From Methylobacterium hispanicum (lineage in GTDB: Bacteria; Pseudomonadota; Alphaproteobacteria; Rhizobiales; Beijerinckiaceae): 64,000 nt of DNA. Positions 38,590 through 47,665 of the stretch are shown piece by piece. The position numbers and the translations under genes are program-made. The stretch is from the NCBI RefSeq assembly GCF_022179285.1, contig NZ_BPQO01000014.1, positions 62,001-126,000 on the forward strand, written 5' to 3'. The notes under the pieces are model-generated. The model had not been told where the DNA came from, did no database searches, and saw nothing but the letters and a program-made list of their open reading frames with translations. How positions within the stretch are numbered: position 1 is the stretch's first letter; each line of letters begins with the position of its first letter.

Positions 38590-38615
38590 GCGGGGGCGCC
38601 CGAGGGTGCCCCCGC
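38590..38615 (-). other. hairpin in the atpA-atpG gap
   Basis: Arms gcgggggc/gcccccgc, 8 bp, with a 10-base loop, located between the atpA stop and the atpG start. No T-run follows, so it is not a clear terminator. It may act as a processing or stability element in the operon mRNA. Confidence 0.45.
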
Positions 38616-38631
38616 AGTTGATGCCGTGCGC

Positions 38632-40218
<1,587 letters not shown>

Positions 40219-40791
40219 TTACCGGGCTTCGCGCATCGCGAGGCGGATGCCGTTGAGCTTCGTGCGGAGCGAGGCGTCGACCATGCGCGAGCCCATCTTC
40301 ACGACGAGGCCGCCGATCAGGCTGGGATCGACGTGGAGATCGACCGCGACCTCGGCCTTGGCGATGTCGCGCAAGGAGGCCTTGATCTCCTCCAGCACCG
40401 CGTCGGAGGGCTTCTCCGCCACGCGCACCTCGGCGCGGACGATGCCCTTCGATTCCTGCACGAGGGCGCGGAAGGCGGTGATCATCCCGGGCAGCGCGAA
40501 CAGGCGGCGGTTCGCGGCGGTGAGCCGGATGAAGTTCGCGGCGAGCCCCGTGACGCCGGCCTTCTCGATCACGGCGCCGATGGCGGCGGCCTGCTGCTCG
40601 GCGGTGAAGACGGGGCTCTTCACGAGGCGGCGCAGGTCCGCGCTCTCCTTGAGCAGCGCGTCGAACCGGTCGAGACCGGCGGCGACCTCGTCGAGCTGGC
40701 GCTCGTCCCGGGCCAGTTCGAACAGGGCGGAGGCGTAGCGGCCTGCCATGCCCGCGACGAGGGGACCTGCCTCGGAACCGTTCTGCGCCAC
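40219..40791 (-). CDS. atpH: F1 ATP synthase delta subunit
   Basis: 190 residues. The N-terminal helical domain begins AGRYASALFELARDE; the C-terminal part ends with VDPSLIGGLVVKMGSRMVDASLRTKLNGIRLAM, the OSCP/delta signature. It joins the F1 head to the peripheral stalk. I choose the GTG giving (M)AQNGSEAGPLVAG, which matches alphaproteobacterial delta subunits. The frame is open to an ATG 54 codons upstream but that part is basic low-complexity sequence and probably leader. First gene of the operon. Confidence 0.93.
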   Translation of the reverse strand: MAQNGSEAGPLVAGMAGRYASALFELARDERQLDEVAAGLDRFDALLKESADLRRLVKSPVFTAEQQAAAIGAVIEKAGVTGLAANFIRLTAANRRLFALPGMITAFRALVQESKGIVRAEVRVAEKPSDAVLEEIKASLRDIAKAEVAVDLHVDPSLIGGLVVKMGSRMVDASLRTKLNGIRLAMREAR

Positions 40792-41016
40792 CCGCCGCTC
40801 TCTCTTTGCCTTGCCCGCGGTTTCGTCCCTGGATCCGGGCCCGCGACGGGGTTCGGAAGGACGGCCGCGGGAAATGGGATTGTCCCGGGAAACCGGGGGC
40901 ATAGAGACCCCTGCCCGGCGCGGCGACCGCCTAGCATGGCAACACGGTGGCACGCAAGGCGAGCGACGCTCGCGATCGGGTGGCGGCGGCGCGGCGGGTC
41001 GGACGGGCGTTCTGCC

Positions 41017-41145
41017 TCAGCGGCGCAGTCCGGCGGCGAGGCGGCTGGCCCAGGTGCGGATCGGGGTCTCGATCATCTCGGCCACGAGCACGCCCAAGAT
41101 GACGGCGGCGACCATGCAGAGGAGCTGGGCGGTGAGGGCGTGCAT
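41017..41145 (-). CDS. 42-residue single-helix membrane ORF
   Basis: MHALTAQLLCMVAAVILGVL followed by VAEMIETPIRTWASRLAAGLRR: one hydrophobic helix, then a short acidic and a basic tail, a convincing small membrane protein profile with positive-inside tail. The Shine-Dalgarno is weak. The tail also resembles the end of acyltransferase-3 proteins (EKPxRRW), so it could be a remnant. It lies between the DsbA-like gene and atpH, all on the minus strand. Confidence 0.4.
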   Translation of the reverse strand: MHALTAQLLCMVAAVILGVLVAEMIETPIRTWASRLAAGLRR

Positions 41146-41245
41146 TGTTTGTCCACAGGTCCGTGCCGCCCGGCGAATCCGGGTCCGGGCGCGGCCAGGA
41201 TGGGGACCGATCCTTTCCGGAGGCTGACCTGGCGCGGGACCCGGC

Positions 41246-41932
41246 TCAGCAGGCGAGCCGGTCGCAGCGCCGGGTGCTGGCGATCATCCGGGCGAGCGAG
41301 CGGGCTCCCGGATGACCGAGGATCCCGGCGTTTCCGAGGACGTAGGAGGGCGTGGCGTAGAGCCCGAGATCGGCGGCCATGCGCATGTGGCTCTTGAGCG
41401 CCAGCCGCACCTCGTCGCTGTCGGCGACCGCCTCGATCTCGCTGGCCGGCGCGCCAAGGGTGCCGGCGAGCGCCAGCGCCGCCGGGCCGTCGATCCGGCC
41501 GGGCCGGCCGAGCAGCGTGCGGTAGAAGTCCCAGGCCACCGCCGAGCCGAGGCGGCGCTGGACGGCGAGCATCACCTTGGCGGCCTGGGCGGATTGCGGC
41601 GAGAGGATCGGGTTGTGCACGAGCCCGACCCGCAGGGCCGCGTCGCTGGTGTGGAGCGAGACGACGTCGGCGGCGGCCTTGCGGCACCAGGGGCAGTTGA
41701 AGTCGAAGAACTCGTAGAGCGCGGTCTCGGCCTCGCGCGGCCCCGCGTAGGTGACGCCGCGCAGAGCCGGGATCTGGCCGGTGATCTCGCCGGGCAGGAT
41801 CGCGTTGGCGACCGCCTTGCCCTCGTCGTTCTCGACCGCGACGCGCTGGCCGTAGGATTGGGCGAGGCCGGCGCCGGGCGCGAGGCCCGCGCCGACGAAG
41901 GCCGAGAGAAGGTGGCGGCGGGTCGGGCGCAT
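41246..41932 (-). CDS. exported DsbA-family thiol protein
   Basis: 228 residues. The N-terminus MRPTRRHLLSAFVGAGLAPGAGLAQ has a twin-Arg followed by a hydrophobic stretch, so Tat or Sec export to the periplasm. The thioredoxin fold has the active site Cys80-Pro-Trp-Cys83 (FFDFNCPWC) and the cis-Pro loop YATPSYVLG. The inserted helical domain in between is DsbA-like. It probably oxidises or isomerises disulphides in envelope proteins. CPWC is unlike the CPHC of classic DsbA, so the redox role is open. No dsbB is adjacent. Confidence 0.85.
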   Translation of the reverse strand: MRPTRRHLLSAFVGAGLAPGAGLAQSYGQRVAVENDEGKAVANAILPGEITGQIPALRGVTYAGPREAETALYEFFDFNCPWCRKAAADVVSLHTSDAALRVGLVHNPILSPQSAQAAKVMLAVQRRLGSAVAWDFYRTLLGRPGRIDGPAALALAGTLGAPASEIEAVADSDEVRLALKSHMRMAADLGLYATPSYVLGNAGILGHPGARSLARMIASTRRCDRLAC

Positions 41933-42016
41933 CGGGTCGGGTTCCGTCTCTCGGGGCGCCGGCCTTCTAGCGGCGCCTGACCGAGATGGACAGGCTTCCC
42001 GGCGGAACCGGGGCCG

Positions 42017-42643
42017 TCAGAGCAGGCCGGGCGGGCGCTCCCCGACCGCCCAGGCCAGCGCCTGCTCCAGCCGGTCGTTGCCCCAGAACAGCTCGCCGTC
42101 CTCGGTCAGGAAGCTCGGCGCTCCGTAGATCCCTCGCGAGCGCGCCTCCTCGCCCGCCACCCGCAGCCGGGTCTTGTTGGCCTCCGCGCTCGCGGCCTTG
42201 AGGAGCTGGGTGCCGTCGAGCCCGAGCGAATCCAGGATCGCGATCACGGAAGCGGGCTCGGCGATCGAGCGTCCTTCCGCGAAGCTCGCGCGGAAGACGG
42301 CCTGCGTGAAGGGGATCAGCCAGTCCTCGCCCTGCCCGAGGATCGCCGCGCGGGTGGCCGAGAGGCTGTTCTGCGGGAAGGGATCGGGGCGCGTCACCGG
42401 GGGAAGCCCGTAGCGGGCCGCCTCGCGCGCAAGGTCGCGCCACATGTTGCGGCCCTTGGCCGGGAACAGGTTGAAGGGCGAGGTCGTCCACCCTTGGGCG
42501 GCGAAGATCGGGCCGAGCAGGAAGGGCCGCCAGCGCACCGCGACGCCCGCCTCGGCCGCCGCAGCCTCGATGCGCATGGCGGCGAGGTAGGAGTAGGTCG
42601 AGGCGAACTCGTACCAGAACTCGATCGTCGGCTGGCGGGCCAT
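42017..42643 (-). CDS. DSBA-fold isomerase, 2-hydroxychromene-2-carboxylate isomerase family
   Basis: 208 residues. [21 protein letters not shown] at the N-terminus, with a Ser in place of the redox Cys, and [11 protein letters not shown] plus [23 protein letters not shown] at the C-terminus, identify the NahD/kappa-GST branch of the DSBA fold. The family acts with glutathione in aromatic degradation, but most members in genomes like this have unknown substrates. The chosen ATG gives [13 protein letters not shown]; the longer frame adds only Arg/Pro-rich leader. Divergent from argG with about 200 bp between. Confidence 0.87.
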   Translation of the reverse strand: MARQPTIEFWYEFASTYSYLAAMRIEAAAAEAGVAVRWRPFLLGPIFAAQGWTTSPFNLFPAKGRNMWRDLAREAARYGLPPVTRPDPFPQNSLSATRAAILGQGEDWLIPFTQAVFRASFAEGRSIAEPASVIAILDSLGLDGTQLLKAASAEANKTRLRVAGEEARSRGIYGAPSFLTEDGELFWGNDRLEQALAWAVGERPPGLL

Positions 42644-42842
42644 GGGGAACGCGTCTCCGTACGGAGGAACCGGGAAATGCAAGCGCCGAGCCGTCGCGCG
42701 GGGGCGGCGGCGCGGCACCCGAACCTTGAGATGGGGCGGCAGCGCTGCAGGTCGAACGCCCCGGCCGGCACGCCGGTTGCAGCCCGAGGGTCCGCGCGAT
42801 AAGCCGCCCGCGACCCCTGCCCTCCCGCTCCGGAACCCCCCG

Positions 42843-44081
42843 ATGTCCGCTCCCGACCAGAAGCCCGTGAAGAAGGTCGTGCTGGCCTATTCCGGCGGCC
42901 TCGACACCTCGATCATCCTGAAATGGCTGCAGACCACCTACGGCTGCGAGGTGGTGACGTTCACGGCCGACCTCGGCCAGGGCGAGGAGCTGGAGCCGGC
43001 CCGCCGGAAGGCGGAGCTGCTCGGCATCCGGCCGGAGAACATCTACATCGAGGACCTGCGCGAGGAGTTCGTGCGGGACTACGTCTTCCCGATGTTCCGC
43101 GCCAACGCCGTCTACGAGGGCGTCTACCTGCTCGGCACCTCGATCGCCCGGCCGCTCATCGCCAAGAAGCAGATCGAGATCGCCGAGAAGGTCGGGGCGG
43201 ACGCGGTCTGCCACGGCGCCACCGGCAAGGGCAACGATCAGGTCCGGTTCGAGCTCGGCTACTACGCGCTCAAGCCCGACGTCACCGTGATCGCCCCCTG
43301 GCGCGAGTGGGACCTGCGCTCGCGCGAGCAGCTGATCGCGTTTGCCGAGCAGCACCAGATCCCGATCGCCAAGGACAAGCGCGGCGAGAGCCCGTTCTCG
43401 GTCGATGCCAACCTTCTGCACGCCTCCTCGGAGGGCAAGGTGCTGGAGGATCCGGCCGTCGAGGTGCCGGACTACGTCTACTCGCGCACCCTCTCGCCGG
43501 AGGAGGCGCCGGACCAGCCGACCGTGATCACCATCGGCTTCGAGCGGGGCGACGCGGTCTCGATCGACGGGGAGAAACTCTCGCCGGCCTCGCTGCTCGC
43601 CAAGCTGAACGAACTCGGCCGGGCCAACGGCATCGGCCGCCTCGACCTCGTCGAGAACCGCTTCGTCGGCATGAAGAGCCGCGGCATGTACGAGACGCCC
43701 GGCGGCACCATCCTGCTGCCGGCCCACCGCGCCATCGAGTCGATCACCCTCGACCGCGGCGCGGCGCACCTGAAGGACCAGCTGATGCCGCAATACGCGG
43801 AGCTGATCTACAACGGCTTCTGGTTCAGCCCCGAGCGCGAGATGCTCCAGGCGCTCATCGACAGGAGTCAGGAGAAGGTGACCGGCAGCGTGCGGCTGAA
43901 GCTCTACAAGGGTGGCGTCCACGTGATCGGCCGGGAGAGCCCGAACTCGCTCTACGACCAGGACCTCGTCACCTTCGAGGAGGGTGCGGTCGCCTACGAT
44001 CACCGGGATGCCGCGGGCTTCATCAAGCTCAACGCGCTTCGGCTGCGCACGCTCGCCCAGCGCAAGAAGCGCGAGGGCTGA
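42843..44081 (+). CDS. argG: argininosuccinate synthase
   Basis: 412 residues. ATP pyrophosphatase motif [15 protein letters not shown] at the N-terminus, the [14 protein letters not shown] and [13 protein letters not shown] segments, and [13 protein letters not shown] near residue 190 identify ArgG. It condenses citrulline and aspartate with ATP, the penultimate step of arginine synthesis. The reading frame extends 67 codons upstream with no family similarity, so I start at [11 protein letters not shown]. The 3' end is followed by a short palindrome. Confidence 0.97.
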   Translation: MSAPDQKPVKKVVLAYSGGLDTSIILKWLQTTYGCEVVTFTADLGQGEELEPARRKAELLGIRPENIYIEDLREEFVRDYVFPMFRANAVYEGVYLLGTSIARPLIAKKQIEIAEKVGADAVCHGATGKGNDQVRFELGYYALKPDVTVIAPWREWDLRSREQLIAFAEQHQIPIAKDKRGESPFSVDANLLHASSEGKVLEDPAVEVPDYVYSRTLSPEEAPDQPTVITIGFERGDAVSIDGEKLSPASLLAKLNELGRANGIGRLDLVENRFVGMKSRGMYETPGGTILLPAHRAIESITLDRGAAHLKDQLMPQYAELIYNGFWFSPEREMLQALIDRSQEKVTGSVRLKLYKGGVHVIGRESPNSLYDQDLVTFEEGAVAYDHRDAAGFIKLNALRLRTLAQRKKREG

Positions 44082-44090
44082 GCTGATCCA

Positions 44091-44113
44091 CCCTCCCCTG
44101 CAGAGGGGGAGGG
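44091..44113. repeat. short REP-type palindrome after argG
   Basis: ccctcccct and aggggagggstyle arms around gcag, closely matching the distal part of the larger intergenic elements at 14371-14560 and 51481-51664. It lies 10 bp after the argG stop codon and 11 bp before the end of the convergent gene, so it may serve as terminator for both. Confidence 0.65.
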
Positions 44114-44123
44114 AGATCGCGCG

Positions 44124-44696
44124 CTACGCGTAATCCCCCGGCGCGATGTCGGCGTAGCGCAGGAAGATCTGCAGGGCCGGCTGCATCGCGTGGTGCAGGC
44201 GACCCGCATCCTCCGTCGATCCACCCACGATCCGCGCCATCGAGCCGGCGAGATCCGCGTCCCCGTAGGGCGCGGCCGGATCGACGAACGGCACCGCCCG
44301 GCCCTCGTCCCACAGCACGGCCAGATGCCGGACCAGCGCGAGATGCGCCCCGTCCACGTCGAACGTGATCTGCTCCGGCGACGCACCGCCCGCATCGCGG
44401 AAGACGTCGCCGGTGCGGGCCGGATCGAGCTTCACCAGCGGGTTGTGGTAGGTGAAGCGCCCCGGCTTGAGCGTGGCGTGCCGCACGAAGGCCGCGAGCG
44501 CCGCGCCGACCGCGCGGTGCTCCTCCTCCGCGCCCTCGTCGTCGCCCGTGACGTTGGCGATGTCGCCGTCGCGGTCGGTGCTGCCGTAAGGGGCGTCCGG
44601 GTGGATCATCGGCGCGCCGTGTCCTTGCGGGTTCCAGGCCACCACGAGGCGGCGGATCAGGGCGATCCGCTCCAGGGTGATCTCGGTCTCGGGCAT
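44124..44696 (-). CDS. uncharacterised protein made of two homologous repeats
   Basis: 190 residues, acidic, no signal peptide or membrane helix. Two halves align: residues about 9-85 and 118-190 share the pattern (I/V)R(R/H)L-x-V-x-W, (A/V)P-x-(I/V)-(H/D)P-x-APYG-x2-D-x2-G, then a variable segment and AL-x2-F-(V/L)R-x-A-x3-PG. The APYG box is the most striking (DAPYGSTDRDGD and AAPYGDADLAGS). I do not recognise the family. The Asp-rich loop after APYG could bind metal or phosphate (speculation). It is convergent with argG, and mtgA lies upstream on the same strand. The start is the ATG giving MPETEITLERIAL. Confidence 0.6.
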   Translation of the reverse strand: MPETEITLERIALIRRLVVAWNPQGHGAPMIHPDAPYGSTDRDGDIANVTGDDEGAEEEHRAVGAALAAFVRHATLKPGRFTYHNPLVKLDPARTGDVFRDAGGASPEQITFDVDGAHLALVRHLAVLWDEGRAVPFVDPAAPYGDADLAGSMARIVGGSTEDAGRLHHAMQPALQIFLRYADIAPGDYA

Positions 44697-44778
44697 CGGG
44701 CTCTCCTTGCGTCGGGCCTCCATAGCCGATTTCCCGGCGCTGTCCTGCCCCCGCCGGACCCTCACGCCCGCGACGGCG

Positions 44779-45576
44779 TCAGCCCCGCAGGCAGCCCATC
44801 AATCCCTCGACCTGCCCCGTCCGGGCCTGGATCCGGCCCGCGATCGCCCGCACGGTGCGCGAGGGCTTGCCGGCGCTGCGCAGGATCGGGTTCGGCAGGG
44901 CGGCGGCCATCAGCGCCGCCTCCTGGCGGGTCAGGGCCCGCGCGTCCTTGCCGAACCAGTGCCGCGCCGCCGCCTGCGCGCCGTAGATCCCGTCGCCCCA
45001 CTCCGCGACGTTCAGGTAGACCTCCATCATGCGCCGCTTGCCCCAGAGCGCGTCGAAGGCCGCCGCCAGCGGGATCTCCAGCGCCTTGCGGACGTAGGAG
45101 CGGCCGGGCCAGAGGAAGACGTTCTTCACCGTCTGCATCGCGATGGTGGAGGCGCCGCGGCTCGGACCCTCCTCGTCCTCCACCACGTCCCGGAGGGCCC
45201 CGAGATCGACGCCGTGATGCAGGCAGAAGCGCTGGTCCTCCGACGTCATCACCGCCTGGACGAGGTTCGGGGAGATTCCCGAGAGCGGCACGGCCTCGCG
45301 AGCCACCGGTTGCAGCGTCAGCCAACGGCCAAGCATCAGGGTTGAGGGCGGCGTCACCGCGCTATAGACGAGCCCCAGCGCGAGCACGAGGACGAGCCCG
45401 ATGGCCGGGACGAGCAGGACGAGCCCGACGAGCCGGCGCAGGCCGCCCGGACCCGTCCGGCGCGTCGCCGCCCGTCGCCTCAACGGCCGCTCCTGCGCAG
45501 TCGCCGCCGGCCGGCGGGGCTCGACTCCGTTCTCCTCCGCCCGCACAGCGACGCGACTCACCCTCCCCAAGGCCAC
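44779..45576 (-). CDS. mtgA: monofunctional peptidoglycan glycosyltransferase
   Basis: 265 residues from the GTG used here. A membrane anchor (LVGLVLLVPAIGLVLVLALGLVY, about 49-71) is followed by the GT51 domain: SEDQRFCLHHGVD with catalytic Glu, GASTIAMQTVKNVFLW, RKALEIPLAAAFDALWGKRRMMEVYLN. It polymerises lipid II into glycan strands at the outer face of the inner membrane, with no transpeptidase domain. The GTG start overlaps a CACGTG shared with the divergent gene and gives an overlong basic N-terminus. A TTG at 45483, seven bases after AGGAG, would give 234 residues and may be the real start. Confidence 0.9.
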   Translation of the reverse strand: MALGRVSRVAVRAEENGVEPRRPAATAQERPLRRRAATRRTGPGGLRRLVGLVLLVPAIGLVLVLALGLVYSAVTPPSTLMLGRWLTLQPVAREAVPLSGISPNLVQAVMTSEDQRFCLHHGVDLGALRDVVEDEEGPSRGASTIAMQTVKNVFLWPGRSYVRKALEIPLAAAFDALWGKRRMMEVYLNVAEWGDGIYGAQAAARHWFGKDARALTRQEAALMAAALPNPILRSAGKPSRTVRAIAGRIQARTGQVEGLMGCLRG

Positions 45577-45582
45577 GTGACC

Positions 45583-46554
45583 ATGACCTCCACCTCCTCA
45601 ACGCAGGCGACGCCCGAATCGGTCAAGGTTGCCGGGACCCCGGACGCGTTTACCCACAAGCTTGCCACGGTGGCGGGCGAGGTCGAGCGCTTCATGGTCG
45701 ATCTCCTCGACGGCGAGGTCCGCCCCGGCGAGATCGCGCGGCCCGCGCGGCTGATGGAGGCGATGCGCCACGCGGTGCTCGGCGGCGGCAAGCGCCTGCG
45801 CCCGTTCCTGACGGTCGAGACCGCCCGCATGCTCGGCGGCCCGGAGGCCGGGGCCATGGCGGCGGGCGCGGGGGTCGAGCTCGTCCACTGCTACTCGCTC
45901 GTCCACGACGACATGCCGGCGATGGACAACGACGACATGCGCCGCGGCAAGCCGACCGTGCACAAGGCCTACGACGAGGCCACCGCGATCCTCGTCGGCG
46001 ACGCGCTCCAGACGCTGGCCTTCGAGATCACCGCCGACCCGCAATGGCAGGCGGATGCGGGCATCCGCGCCGACCTCGTGCTCGGCCTCGCCAAGGCCTC
46101 GGGCCTCGGCGGCATGGTGGGCGGCCAGCTCCTCGACCTCGCGGCGGAGGGCCGCTTCGGGCCCGTCTCCCTCGACGTGGACGACACCCTGCGCATGCAG
46201 GCGATGAAGACCGGCGCGATCCTGGCCTTCTCGGTCGAGGCCGGGGCCATCGTGGGTGGGGCGAGCGCCGACGAGCGCGCGGCGCTGCTGCGCTACGGCG
46301 TGGCGCTGGGCCAGGCCTTCCAGATCGCCGACGACATCCTCGACCGGGAGGCCTCGCCGGAGGCGATGGGCAAGGCCACCGGCAAGGACAAGGACGCCGG
46401 CAAGGCGACGCTCGTCGATCGCCTCGGCCTCGACGGCGCGCGGGCCGAGTGCGACCGGCTGGTCGGGGTCTGCGACGAGGCGGTGGCGCGCTGGGGCGAA
46501 CGGGCGCAGACGCTGCGCGACGCCGCCCGCTTCACGGTGGCGCGCAAGGCCTGA
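45583..46554 (+). CDS. polyprenyl diphosphate synthase (farnesyl/geranylgeranyl type)
   Basis: 323 residues from the ATG; a GTG two codons upstream is also possible. First Asp-rich motif DDMPAMDNDD and second DDILD, plus GGGKRLRPFL and the KTGAILAFS segment, define the trans-prenyltransferase fold. The residues before the first motif (HCYSLVHDD) and its two-residue insertion are of the type-II FPP synthase (IspA) kind. It makes C15 or C20 diphosphates for quinones, hopanoids or carotenoids; chain length cannot be fixed from sequence alone. The first 25 residues are disordered. Confidence 0.9.
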   Translation: MTSTSSTQATPESVKVAGTPDAFTHKLATVAGEVERFMVDLLDGEVRPGEIARPARLMEAMRHAVLGGGKRLRPFLTVETARMLGGPEAGAMAAGAGVELVHCYSLVHDDMPAMDNDDMRRGKPTVHKAYDEATAILVGDALQTLAFEITADPQWQADAGIRADLVLGLAKASGLGGMVGGQLLDLAAEGRFGPVSLDVDDTLRMQAMKTGAILAFSVEAGAIVGGASADERAALLRYGVALGQAFQIADDILDREASPEAMGKATGKDKDAGKATLVDRLGLDGARAECDRLVGVCDEAVARWGERAQTLRDAARFTVARKA

Positions 46555-46606
46555 GGACTTCGCTGTCCCGGCTCAGACCGAACGGCGACGGAGCCGCGAC
46601 GCGGCC

Positions 46607-46882
46607 CCCTCTCCCTATGAGCAGGGCGATCGCATATGGCGGCAACCCGTCTCGGATTGCGCCCGAACCGCGCCGCGCCCCCTCTCCCGTGCGGGAGAGG
46701 GTTGGGGTGAGGGATGAGAACTCTACGGATGGGGCTGGCCATCGCCGCGGAACCGCAGCGCCTCCTCCGGCACGCTCCGGGCCCCTCACCCTGTCCCTCT
46801 CCCGCACGGGAGAGGGGACCCGCGCCTGATCCGAGGCAGGACTCGCTCGGCATATGCGATCGCCCTGCCCTATGGGAGAGGG
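46607..46882. repeat. nested inverted-repeat element (276 bp)
   Basis: Outer arms at 46607-46640 and 46849-46882 share ccctctccc, gcagggcgatcgcatatg in inverted order. Inner arms at 46679-46714 and 46782-46818 share ccctctcccgtgcgggaga and the flanking ggggtgaggg, also inverted, and each inner arm is itself a palindrome. The centre (46715-46781) is unique. No ORF with coding features is present in 46555-46975. It looks like a REPIN/MITE-type element; a single-stranded copy would fold into one long cruciform. Confidence 0.85.
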
Positions 46883-46975
46883 CACCTGAGCCCGACTTGG
46901 CTCCCGGCTTTCCTACGGAGCGGAGGGGAGGCGCGATCCAAGTGGTCGTCCGGAGGCGACAGGCCCGTCTCGGCC

Positions 46976-47665
46976 TCAGCCCAGCCGCCAGTCGATCGGC
47001 TGGAGCCCCCGCGCCTCCAGCCATGCGTTCGCCTTCTGGAAGGGCCGGGAGCCCGGAAAGTCCCGCGCCCGGTTCAGCGGCGAGGGGTGACCACTCTCGA
47101 TGACCGCGTGCCGGTCCCGGTCGATCAGCGCGGCGCGGGCGCGGGCCTGGGCGCCCCAGAGCAGGAACACGGACGGCTCCGGACGGGCCGAGACCGCCGC
47201 CACCGCCTCGTCGGTGAGCCTGGCCCAGCCGTAGCGCAGATGCGCTCCGGACTTGCCGGCCTCGACCGTCAGTGCGGCGTTGAGGAGGAGTACGCCCTGC
47301 CGCGCCCACGGCGTCAGGTCGCCGGACCGGGGCTTTGCCGGATCGACCTCCGCCAGGATCACCTTCAGGGAGGCCGGAAGACGGCCCTTGCCCACATACG
47401 AGAAGGCGAGCCCGTGGGCGTCGCCCGGCCTCGGGTAGGGATCCTGTCCGAGGATCACCACCTTGACGGCTCCGGGGGGCGTCAGCGCGAGCGCCGCGAA
47501 GATGTCGCGCGGCTCCGGCAGCACGCGCGCGCCCTCGGCGATGCGGGCATCGACCCGCGCGGCGACCGTGTCGGCCGCGCCCTCGCGGAAGAATGGCAGG
47601 TCCGTCCAGGGCGAGCCGGAGGCGCGGAAGGCCGCGAGCGCGTCGGCGACGGGCGTGCGGCTCAT
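46976..47665 (-). CDS. ung: uracil-DNA glycosylase, family 1
   Basis: 229 residues. The water-activating motif is GQDPYP with Asp75 (usually GQDPYH), followed by RPGDAHGLAFS, GVLLLNAALTVE and the minor-groove loop GHPSPLNRARDFPGSRPF. It excises uracil from DNA. The Pro in place of His at the motif end is a known variant in some alphaproteobacteria (from memory). The start codon overlaps the stop codon of the 5'-nucleotidase gene by 4 bp, so the nucleotidase and ung are co-translated. Confidence 0.92.
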   Translation of the reverse strand: MSRTPVADALAAFRASGSPWTDLPFFREGAADTVAARVDARIAEGARVLPEPRDIFAALALTPPGAVKVVILGQDPYPRPGDAHGLAFSYVGKGRLPASLKVILAEVDPAKPRSGDLTPWARQGVLLLNAALTVEAGKSGAHLRYGWARLTDEAVAAVSARPEPSVFLLWGAQARARAALIDRDRHAVIESGHPSPLNRARDFPGSRPFQKANAWLEARGLQPIDWRLG

